Assembly: GCA_014729455.1 (NCBI GenBank) | Contig: WJJW01000050.1 | Span: 1-11,050 of the forward strand | Source of the DNA: Candidatus Eiseniibacteriota bacterium | GTDB lineage: Bacteria > Eisenbacteria > RBG-16-71-46 > CAIMUX01 > VGJL01 | Direction: 5' to 3' | Length of the DNA: 11,050 bases | Part shown: positions 4,207 to 11,050 of the stretch, one piece after another | Layout of the letters: the number at the start of each line of letters is the position of its first letter | Numbering within the stretch: position 1 is the first letter of the stretch | Program-made: the position numbers and the translations under genes | The notes under the pieces: generated by a model | What the model saw: only the letters and a program-made list of their open reading frames with translations | Databases searched by the model: none | Told to the model about the DNA's origin: nothing

Positions 4207-6408
4207 ATGACGACCATGACGAATAGGAGCCACCAGCCCCGATTCCGGTCGATCGTGCCGGCCACGCTTCTCGGCTGCCTGCTGTCGGCCCTGCTGGCGA
4301 CCGGCGCGACGTCGGCGGTCCCCCGCGAACCACTCGGAGCCCTCAGCAACCCCGGCGGACTGCGGGACGCCTACGGGTGCGAAGGCGAGATCTGCCTCGA
4401 GCAACCCCCGAACGAGATCGGGGGCTTCATCGCACAAGACGACTTCTGCAACACCTTCCTCTCGGAGGTCGCCGACGACTTCCAGGGAAACGGAGACGTT
4501 CTCATCGGTCTGGGCTGGTACGGGATCTACCAGCACGGCGACTGGGATCCGGTCCCGCCCGAGTTCTTCCGGATCGACATCTACCTCCGCGACCCTGCGG
4601 GATTCCCGGGAGAGCACGTCTACGGCGTCGAGATCGTCGACTACATCGAGACGCGGCAGGAGCCTCAGGGCAACGTCACCCTGGCGAGCTACTGCGCGTA
4701 TCTCCCGGACGAGTTCCTGATGGACGAGGGGGTCGAGTACTCCATCTCCATCACCGCCGGGCTGTGCCAGCCGGATCAGTGGGGCTGGCTGGCCGGCGAC
4801 GGGAACGGCGAGGAGGGGTACACCCGGGCGCCGGAGTGGGGGATCGAGGAGTGGACCCCGATCTCCGAGATCTACGGAGTTCCGACGGACCTCTCGTTCA
4901 ACCTCCTCTGCATGTTCGCCCGCGTGGACATCACGAAGAGCGTTCCGGGGTGGTGGCCGGAGTTCGGGAACACCACGACCTATACCGCCAGGATCTACTG
5001 GTACGATCCACGCAGCGGGGAATGCATCTTTCCGGGTCCTCCCAAGATCATCCAGTTCGATCTGACCGACATCTCGACGGAGAAGGGGTACAGCATCAAC
5101 CGCGGGACCCGGGACGCCACCGACCTCCACTTCAACCATGCGGACAACAGCGAGTTCACCTACATCGGCGGGACCACCGAGGAATGCGACCTCCGCGACG
5201 GGGATCACAATCACTGGACCTCCCTGGAGACGATCGATTGCGTCTCGGAGGCCACGGTCACCGTGGTGTCGGAGGACCACGGCGCCTTCGGGTTCATCGA
5301 GGCCTCGGCGAGCGGATGCCGCGGACCCTGGCCGACCTCGATCCTCCCTCGGGAGCCGGGCGGCCAGCCGACCTGCACCCTCGGACCAGCCAAGACCAAG
5401 ATCCCCCGGGACGACAACGGCAACGACATCGAGGACACCTGGCCCGGGGACACGTCCAACGGCAACAGCACGGCGAGCTGGGACGCCGAGGACAACCCGA
5501 ACCCGGCCTGCATCAGCACGGGCGACGGCCTGACCCGGTACGAGGAATGGCGGGGCGCGCACGTCCAGGGAGCGCACAACCGGCTCTCGACCCTGCTGAA
5601 GGAGCTGTTCGTCTACCGCGAGAACGCGGCCTGGGGCGCCCACGATGCCGCGAGCAACGCGACGATCTACTTCATCACGGCGAACGAGATGAACGGCGCC
5701 CGCCACGACAACCAGATGGGGACGGTCAACGCCGCGAAGCTGCCGCGGATCGTCAACTTCAACCGCACGTCGCACACCAAGGTGGACCAGCACGGGCTCT
5801 GGCTCGCGGTCGGCGGCGGGGACGGGAACCCGGGCAACTGGGGGTTGACCCGCAACAACAACGGAGGAAGCGGCGGCGCTTTCGGTCCGCCCCGCGCCAA
5901 CGGGCGGGTCGAGATCTACTCCACGAACATCCAGGCGGGCTGCGCCCTCCGCGTGGGCCACGCGTTCCGCTATCGCCCGAGAAACCGGTTCTTCAACGCC
6001 CAGTTCACCAGCGACGGCCAGGCGCGCGCTTCCGAAATGATCAACGACACGATCGGTCACGAGATGGGGCACGCGACGAATCTGCGCCACCATACGCAGA
6101 GGCGCGTCTGGATCAGCCGGCGTCCCACGCTCGGCGGAGACGGCTGGATCAACGTGAACGCCTGGCCGGTCTCCGATCGCAGGCAGTGGGTCTCGGCGGC
6201 GACGAACCGGAACTGCATCATGGCCTATCCGTTCCACGAGATCTTCCAGTCGGTGGCGCTCGTGCGCCGCTGGCGCCCGGAGCGGTGGTCCTCGAGAAGC
6301 GCGTGGTGGGGTCTGCTCCCTGCCCGGGCGGTCGGCTACGGCGGAACCTGCTCCGTCCCCGGCCAGCCTACCTGCACCGCGAACCTGAAGATCGACGACA
6401 CGGACTAG
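4207..6408 (+). CDS. Secreted metzincin-like zinc metalloprotease
   Basis: A 733-residue protein. AAGGAG (4196-4201) lies five bases before the ATG at 4207; an in-frame ATG at 4216 is an alternative. Residues 1-37 form a signal peptide (hydrophobic ATLLGCLLSALLATGATSA, probable cut before VPRE). Residues about 70-245 look like a beta-sandwich domain (DDF.G.GDVLIGLGWYG, FFRIDIYLRDPAGFPGEHV, EYSISITAG), similar to domains in planctomycete-type secreted proteins. Residues about 400-465 carry Asp/Asn-rich, calcium-site-like segments (PRDDNGNDIEDTW, GDGLTRYEEWRG). The protease core has HEMGHATNLRH with zinc-ligand candidates His618, His622 and His628 and catalytic Glu619, followed by the Met-turn candidate NCIMAYPF (Met672). 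This matches metzincins except that Asn625 replaces the usual Gly of HExxHxxGxxH. It is the first gene of a likely three-gene operon. Confidence 0.9.
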   Translation: MTTMTNRSHQPRFRSIVPATLLGCLLSALLATGATSAVPREPLGALSNPGGLRDAYGCEGEICLEQPPNEIGGFIAQDDFCNTFLSEVADDFQGNGDVLIGLGWYGIYQHGDWDPVPPEFFRIDIYLRDPAGFPGEHVYGVEIVDYIETRQEPQGNVTLASYCAYLPDEFLMDEGVEYSISITAGLCQPDQWGWLAGDGNGEEGYTRAPEWGIEEWTPISEIYGVPTDLSFNLLCMFARVDITKSVPGWWPEFGNTTTYTARIYWYDPRSGECIFPGPPKIIQFDLTDISTEKGYSINRGTRDATDLHFNHADNSEFTYIGGTTEECDLRDGDHNHWTSLETIDCVSEATVTVVSEDHGAFGFIEASASGCRGPWPTSILPREPGGQPTCTLGPAKTKIPRDDNGNDIEDTWPGDTSNGNSTASWDAEDNPNPACISTGDGLTRYEEWRGAHVQGAHNRLSTLLKELFVYRENAAWGAHDAASNATIYFITANEMNGARHDNQMGTVNAAKLPRIVNFNRTSHTKVDQHGLWLAVGGGDGNPGNWGLTRNNNGGSGGAFGPPRANGRVEIYSTNIQAGCALRVGHAFRYRPRNRFFNAQFTSDGQARASEMINDTIGHEMGHATNLRHHTQRRVWISRRPTLGGDGWINVNAWPVSDRRQWVSAATNRNCIMAYPFHEIFQSVALVRRWRPERWSSRSAWWGLLPARAVGYGGTCSVPGQPTCTANLKIDDTD

Positions 6409-6433
6409 TGTGGAGAGAAAGGAGATTCCAGTC

Positions 6434-7373
6434 ATGAGGATTCAATCCAGAAACCAACCGCGCCGCCGCTCTCTGATGCTGGTCCTGAGCCTGGTCGCCA
6501 TTCCTCGGCGCCAGCCCGGTGGAGCGAGAGGCCTTCGCGGCGGACGAGCCGCTCGAGCTGGTCGTGTATACCCCTTCCCGCCTCGGCGAGTGGCGGTTCC
6601 TCCAGGGGGCGCCGATCGAGATCACCGTCTCTCTCGTCAACGCCTCTCTGCGGCAAGCGCGCCAGGCGGAGATCGACGCGTGGCGCGAGGCGGTCCGCGA
6701 TGCGGAGCGGATCGACGCCAGCCCCCCCGCCCGGCCCGAGACCGGGGAGCCGGATCCGGGCCTGCTGATCCCGATCGGCAGAGACGACCTGGAATGGTTC
6801 TCCCGCGTCCAGCTGAGCGTGGAGAGGCTGCCGGCCGATCCGGACGCGCAGGAGCCGATCGCGGTGCTGACGGACGTCGACTGGCAGGAGCTGCGGATCG
6901 CGCCGGAGCAGGCCGTCGAGGGGGAGGTCCTGCTTGCGGACGACCCGGTCTGGGTCTCGCTCCGCATCCGCTCGGAGGTCGTCGGCACGCTCGCGCCCGG
7001 CCGGTACCGGGTCACGGCGACGATGCCCGGAGCGGACGCCGGCGAGCAGATCATCGTGGTGGACGCCCCGCGCGACGCGCACGAACGCGCGGTCCTCGCG
7101 CACGAGCTGGCGAAGGAGTCGCTGCGGGACGGCGATCCCGACGCGGCGCTCGCGTACGCGGAGCAGGCGCTCGCCGGACTCGAGATCGACGCGGATGTGG
7201 CCTACCTGACGATCGGCAAGGCGTACCTGGCGAAGGGAGATCTCCAGGAGGCGATCGCCGCCTACGAGGGGTTCCTCGCCGCCTACGAGCAGGAAGAGAG
7301 ATGGGAAGACTTCCCGCAGCTCATCCGCCACCTGGTGGAGGATCTGACGGCCCGAATCGAGGAGGGTAGATAG
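6434..7373 (+). CDS. Secreted beta-rich protein with C-terminal TPR repeats; frameshift in the signal peptide
   Basis: AAAGGAG at 6418-6424 precedes ATG 6434 by nine bases, and this start opens a signal peptide (NQPRRRSLMLVLSLVA). The rest of the protein lies in another frame. Skipping one base near 6500 joins the two as LMLVLSLVA-FLGASPVEREAFA, a natural signal peptide. Without the fix only a GTG at 6519 starts the main frame (284 residues), and it has no ribosome site and no signal. The mature part has a predicted beta-sandwich (LELVVYTPSRLGEWRFLQGAPIEITV and LAPGRYRVTATMPGADAG, shown here in part: GAPIEITVSLVNAS). The last 94 residues hold two TPR-like units (GDPDAALAYAEQALAGL, AYLAKGDLQEAIAAYEGFLA). 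It lies 25 bp after the metalloprotease and its stop codon directly abuts the next ATG. Function is unknown; TPRs suggest a protein partner. Confidence 0.8.
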
Positions 7374-9029
7374 ATGAAGCGGTCAATGATCAATCTGCTG
7401 GCGCTTCCGATCCTCGCGCTGATGGCCGTGGCGACGGCCGGTGCGGATCCGCACTGGGTCACGAGCTACGACGGCCCCGGTGCGGGCGAGGACACGCCGT
7501 CCGCCATCACGTTCGATGCGAACGGCGATTGCACCATCGCCGGAGCGAGCATCGGGAGCGGACAGGATTTCGACTACGTCACGATCAAGGTCGACGGTTC
7601 CGGAAACGAAGTCTGGGTCGCGCGGTACGATGGTCCCGCTTCGAGCGACGACTTCGCCACCGACGTCGTCGCGGACGGGGAGGGCGCGGTGTACGTCACC
7701 GGAGCCAGCGCGGGGGCCGATTCGGCGGACATCGCGACCGTCAAGTACGACGCGGATGGGACCGAGGTCTGGGTCGCTCGCTACAACGGTCCGGACGACT
7801 CCTGGGATGAAGGGACCCGGATCGGTCTGGGAGAGTCGGGGTCGGTGTACGTGACCGGCGCGAGCTTCGATGCCGGCGGCGAATCCATCATCGCCACCGT
7901 GAAGTACGACGCGGACGGCATGGAGACCTGGGCGGACCGCTATCGCTTCGGCGACGGGTTCACGCAGGAGCCGCGCGATCTCGCGGCCCCGGCATGGGGA
8001 GGCGTCGTCATCGTGGGCGCGGTCGGAGCCGTGGCCGACACGTCCGGCGACACCTACGACTATCTGGTTCTCTGCTACGCGTCCGACGGAACGCTCGACT
8101 GGTCCGCGACCTACGACGGGCCCGGTGGCGGCATGGACGCGGCCGAAGCGGTCGGCGTCGACGAGGACGGGACGATCTTCGTGACCGGGTTGAGCGAGGG
8201 GGACGGGACCGGGCTCGACTACGCCACGCTCGCGTACTCCTCCGACGGGACCCTCCTGTGGGAGGCCCGGCGGGACGGGTCTGCCGGATCCGACGACGTC
8301 GCGGTCGGCGTGGCCGTCGATGCGACCGGTTCCGTGGTGGTCACCGGAATGACGACCGAGACCGCCTCCCAGCTCGACTTCACGACCGTCAAGTACGACG
8401 TGGATGGAGTCGAGCAATGGGCGCAGCTCTACGACGGTCTCGGGAACGGAGAGGATGCGCCCCACTTCGTCGCCACGGGCGGTGACGGGGAGGTCTTCGT
8501 CACCGGCCGGAGCTGGGCGGGGGAGGACGAGTCGACGACGGGATTCGCGACCGTGAAGTACGCGAGCGACGGCACCCTCGACTGGGTCGAGCGGTACGAC
8601 GTCGCCGACAGCGTCTGGGCGGAACCGGTCGCGCTCGGGCTGGATCCGCTCGGGAACCTCACCGTGACCGGGACGCGGTACGACATCGACACGGGGCTCG
8701 ATCTGATCCTCCTCGGTTACGGCGGCGCGCCGATGGACGTGGCGGCCGAGGAGAGCTCCGTGCCGGCTCGACTTCAGCTCTACCAGAACTCCCCGAATCC
8801 GTTCTCGACCCGCACGACGATCCGGTTCGCCCTTCCGCGACCGGGCCCCGTGTCGTTGCGGGTCTACGATCCGTCCGGTCGCGAGGTCGCGCGGCTGCTG
8901 GACGGAATGCAGGAGGCGGGCCGGCACGCGATCCCCTGGTCGCCGGCCGGACTCGCCAAGGGGATCTACCTGATCCGTCTGCGGGCGAACGAAGGGGTCG
9001 AGAGCCGCAAGATGATGGTCCTGGATTGA
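7374..9029 (+). CDS. Secreted SBBP-type beta-propeller protein with C-terminal sorting/FlgD-like domain
   Basis: A 551-residue protein. AGGAGG (7360-7365) lies eight bases before the ATG, which abuts the previous stop codon, indicating translational coupling. Residues 1-24 are a signal peptide (LLALPILALMAVATAGA). Residues about 28-455 contain eight repeats of about 53 residues of the form W-A-YDGP...D....V..DG.VYVTG.S......D..TVKYD.DG, as in SBBP (Pfam seven-bladed propeller) repeats. An eight-bladed propeller is a reasonable model. Residues 469-551 match the FlgD-Ig/type A sorting domain found at the ends of proteins exported in FCB bacteria: LYQNSPNPFSTRTTIRFALP, YDPSGREVARLLDG, KGIYLIRL. 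The domain probably directs late secretion or surface attachment. No enzymatic motif is seen, so a binding or structural role is more likely. Confidence 0.92.
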   Translation: MKRSMINLLALPILALMAVATAGADPHWVTSYDGPGAGEDTPSAITFDANGDCTIAGASIGSGQDFDYVTIKVDGSGNEVWVARYDGPASSDDFATDVVADGEGAVYVTGASAGADSADIATVKYDADGTEVWVARYNGPDDSWDEGTRIGLGESGSVYVTGASFDAGGESIIATVKYDADGMETWADRYRFGDGFTQEPRDLAAPAWGGVVIVGAVGAVADTSGDTYDYLVLCYASDGTLDWSATYDGPGGGMDAAEAVGVDEDGTIFVTGLSEGDGTGLDYATLAYSSDGTLLWEARRDGSAGSDDVAVGVAVDATGSVVVTGMTTETASQLDFTTVKYDVDGVEQWAQLYDGLGNGEDAPHFVATGGDGEVFVTGRSWAGEDESTTGFATVKYASDGTLDWVERYDVADSVWAEPVALGLDPLGNLTVTGTRYDIDTGLDLILLGYGGAPMDVAAEESSVPARLQLYQNSPNPFSTRTTIRFALPRPGPVSLRVYDPSGREVARLLDGMQEAGRHAIPWSPAGLAKGIYLIRLRANEGVESRKMMVLD

Positions 9030-9066
9030 CACGGAAGGGCTCGGAGTCGAACGTGCAGGCTCCGGA

Positions 9067-9101
9067 CGGCGGCCGTCCTCTCTCCGAGAGGGCGGCCGTC
9101 G
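9067..9101. terminator. Hairpin between convergent genes, probable bidirectional terminator
   Basis: The arm 9067-9082 (core GGCCGTCCTCTC) pairs with 9086-9101 (core GAGAGGGCGGCC) over 16 positions with two G-U type pairs and a three-base loop. It lies 37 bases after the propeller stop codon and 12 bases from the stop of the opposite-strand gene. Neither side has a proper T tract, so it may act with Rho or as an mRNA end stabiliser. Confidence 0.6.
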
Positions 9102-9113
9102 GCGTCTCGTCGA

Positions 9114-11050
9114 TCAGCCCCCGTTCGGTGTCGCCCGTCGAGGCTTCTGATCGAACCGGCCCGCCGCCTGGCTCGAGCTCGACCCGCGCGGATCTTGGCC
9201 GGCCGGCTCCGGCCACTGCTCGATCTCCTCCTCGATCACCTGATCGAGCAGCTCGCGGATCGTCAGGGCGTAGTCGATCGGGGGAACCGCGTGGCGGTTG
9301 AGGATGACGGCGTACTGGATCCCGTCTCCGCGTTGTCGGGCCAGAGCGCTGGTCCCGGAGAATCCTCCGGTGTGGCTCAGCGTCCAGCCGCCGGAGTCGT
9401 TCTCCTCGCGCTCGAGGCCGATCCGGGAGCCGATGATGTAGTAGTGGTCGAGGAATCCGAGCAGAGCCCGGGTCGACGCCAGGAGGCGTCCCGTGGAGAC
9501 GTGCGCTTCGACATTCCAGCTTCCATACGCGCACTCCACTTCGGTTCCGGGCTCGAAGACGCTCTCGCACATTCTCCGGCTCTCGTACCACGGCTCGCGC
9601 GGGTGACGGTCGGCGCGGTGGGTCCGTGCGAGCACGACGTCCTCCGGCGCGATTCCGGCCGGCTCGAGGACGTCGCGACGGATGGTCTCCAGGTACTCCC
9701 GTCCCGTCTCCTGCTCGATCAGCAGTCCGAGGAAGAAATAGGCCGCGTTCGAGTAGGCCTGCTGTTCCCCGGGAGCGAACTGCAGCGGCTGCCCCAGGAT
9801 CCAGCGGGCGATTGCCGGGCGGTTCGGCGGGGAAGGAACGTCCATCGCCTCCGCGATTTCGAGTTCCCGGAAGATCAGATCCCCGGCGATCTCCGGGTTC
9901 CATCCCGCCGTGTGCTCCAGCAGGTGCCGGACCGTGACCTCGCGCAACCGCTCGTCCCCGAGCTCCGGGAACGGCTCGATCCGGAGAAGTCCGCTTCCAT
10001 CCCGATCCAGGTCGAACGCCCGATCGTCGAGTTCGATGAGTCCATCCTCGACCATCCTCCGCACGGCGGCCGCGGTGAACGGCTTGGTCACGCTGGCGAT
10101 CCGCATCAACGCGTCGGGCGCCAGCGGCTGCGTCCGGTCGGCGTCCTTCCATCCGTAGGATCGCTCCAGCACCACCTCTCCGTCCTTCATCACTCCCAGG
10201 ACACCCGCGGTGATCTCGTTCGCCTGCATGAACTCGGTCATGGCCCAGTCGAAGGCGCGCAGCTCCTCGACGGGCGTACCGCCCCAGGGGAGCGAAGCCG
10301 GCTCCTCCAGCGGAGCGATCTCGAGGGGGACCAGGGCGCGAACGGCGTCCGCGTTCAGGAACGGTCCATCGTGCAAGTTCTCCCAGTCGGCGAGCACGAG
10401 GTACGCGACGGCGTTCCGGTGCTCCGAGATGCTGAAGTCGTCCGAAGGCGCTCCGGAAGGGATGTACCCGAGCGATGGATCGAACGCCGTGACCAGGTAT
10501 TCCTCCGCCATGCGCACGACGCGGTGCTCCGGCAAGCGGCAAAGCCTGAAGCAGAGCGCGATCTCGGCGATGATGTCCGGCTTCGACCAGCTGAGGATCT
10601 CCAGGATGTGTCGGTCGAAGTAGTCGAGGATCCACCGGTGCTTCTCCGGGGGGAGGGTTCGCTGGTAGTAGTGGGAGTCGGCGATGATGAAGTGGGTCAG
10701 GCCGTAGAGCTTGTTCTGATAGTCGGCGGCCGACAGGTGGTCGTCGTCCTCGTCCATGAAGACGTCCTTGAAGGCCTGCGTGTATTCGGCTTCGAGATCG
10801 ACGACCTCGGTTCGCTTCAGCCAGAAGACGAGGTTGGAGGTCTGCGCCGCGTAGGGGCGGATCACGTTCGGATCCAGCAGGAACTCGGCGAAGTCGACCC
10901 CCTTCAGATGACGGCGCGCCGCCTCGTACTCGTCGCGGAATTGTCTCTCGTGCAGGCCGTAATCACGGAGCTTGTGAGCGATGTAGAGGATCCGCCGGTG
11001 GAACAGCATCTCCTTGCGCGAGGCGAACATCTCCTTGCGCGCCTCCAGCA
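9114..11050 (-). CDS. DUF3541-like domain fused to beta-lactamase-family serine hydrolase, partial
   Basis: Frame open from the stop at 9114-9116 to the right edge. ATG at 11030 gives 638 residues but AAGGAG touches it with no spacing, and the frame continues upstream as LEARKE preceded by an NTG codon cut by the edge. The true start may therefore lie at or beyond 11050. Residues are numbered from 11030. About 1-235 resemble DUF3541 (LYGLTHFIIADSHYYQ, KPDIIAEIALCFRL, SEHRNAVAYLVL). About 265-610 are a class C beta-lactamase/transpeptidase-like domain with Ser313-Val-Thr-Lys316 (SxxK), Tyr426-Ser-Asn428 (YxN) and His553-Thr-Gly (HxG). All three catalytic motifs are present, so an active serine esterase, amidase or peptidase is likely; the substrate is unknown. 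The visible N-terminus has no signal peptide. It converges on the secreted operon and is probably regulated separately. Confidence 0.88.
   Translation of the reverse strand, partial: LEARKEMFASRKEMLFHRRILYIAHKLRDYGLHERQFRDEYEAARRHLKGVDFAEFLLDPNVIRPYAAQTSNLVFWLKRTEVVDLEAEYTQAFKDVFMDEDDDHLSAADYQNKLYGLTHFIIADSHYYQRTLPPEKHRWILDYFDRHILEILSWSKPDIIAEIALCFRLCRLPEHRVVRMAEEYLVTAFDPSLGYIPSGAPSDDFSISEHRNAVAYLVLADWENLHDGPFLNADAVRALVPLEIAPLEEPASLPWGGTPVEELRAFDWAMTEFMQANEITAGVLGVMKDGEVVLERSYGWKDADRTQPLAPDALMRIASVTKPFTAAAVRRMVEDGLIELDDRAFDLDRDGSGLLRIEPFPELGDERLREVTVRHLLEHTAGWNPEIAGDLIFRELEIAEAMDVPSPPNRPAIARWILGQPLQFAPGEQQAYSNAAYFFLGLLIEQETGREYLETIRRDVLEPAGIAPEDVVLARTHRADRHPREPWYESRRMCESVFEPGTEVECAYGSWNVEAHVSTGRLLASTRALLGFLDHYYIIGSRIGLEREENDSGGWTLSHTGGFSGTSALARQRGDGIQYAVILNRHAVPPIDYALTIRELLDQVIEEEIEQWPEPAGQDPRGSSSSQAAGRFDQKPRRATPNGG

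Noticed and set aside
4114..6435. Minus-strand 773-codon open frame
   Set aside because: Antisense shadow of the metalloprotease; Val/Arg/Asp-rich low-complexity translation with no recognisable domain.
6410..7369. Plus-strand 319-codon frame including the ATG at 6434
   Set aside because: Only its first 25-30 codons look real (signal peptide). The rest is Arg/Gly/Ala-rich shadow of the frame that encodes the beta/TPR protein.
7383..9032. Minus-strand 549-codon open frame
   Set aside because: Antisense shadow of the propeller gene, which has clear repeats, signal peptide and sorting domain.
8659..10635. Minus-strand 658-codon open frame
   Set aside because: Out-of-frame shadow of the DUF3541/beta-lactamase gene, Arg/Pro/Gly-rich and without motifs.

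Overview
This is a GC-rich bacterial segment with no RNA genes, phage genes or transposases. Nearly every recognisable product is secreted. Three traits point to an uncultivated FCB-type lineage such as Candidatus Eisenbacteria, although this is inference from style and not a phylogenetic placement. They are Cys-rich ACCYPDGSC-type tandem repeats, a C-terminal LYQNSPNPF...KGIYLIRL sorting/FlgD-like domain, and a beta-helix protein tail of the kind common in those genomes.

Layout. (1) 1-1649, minus strand: a secreted subtilisin-family protease with the complete catalytic triad. Its C-terminus turns into 38-residue Cys-rich repeats that run off the left edge. (2) 1650-2453: an 800-bp intergenic region between divergent genes. 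It holds the most unusual signal in the window, eight short palindromes spaced exactly 42 bp apart and followed by related sites. (3) 2454-3197, plus strand: an unrecognised helical protein with a very acidic tail, closed by a strong terminator. (4) 3198-4206: a gene-poor stretch with a large nested palindrome, the 3' remnant of a beta-helix protein gene, and a hairpin-rich leader. (5) 4207-9029, plus strand: three closely packed genes, probably one operon. They encode a secreted metzincin-like zinc protease, a secreted beta-rich/TPR protein whose signal-peptide region carries a one-base frameshift, and a secreted eight-repeat SBBP-type propeller protein with a C-terminal sorting-type domain. 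The operon ends at a hairpin. (6) 9114-11050, minus strand, convergent: a two-domain protein joining an N-terminal DUF3541-like region to a beta-lactamase-fold serine hydrolase. It is open at the right edge.

How the genes may work together: the two secreted proteases of different catalytic classes, the propeller with a surface-anchoring type tail and the beta/TPR protein suggest an extracellular or cell-surface proteolysis set. The best candidates for something undescribed are the helically phased 42-bp palindrome array at 1880-2217 and the nested palindrome at 3308-3359. No database search was possible, so family names rest on motifs read directly from the translations.
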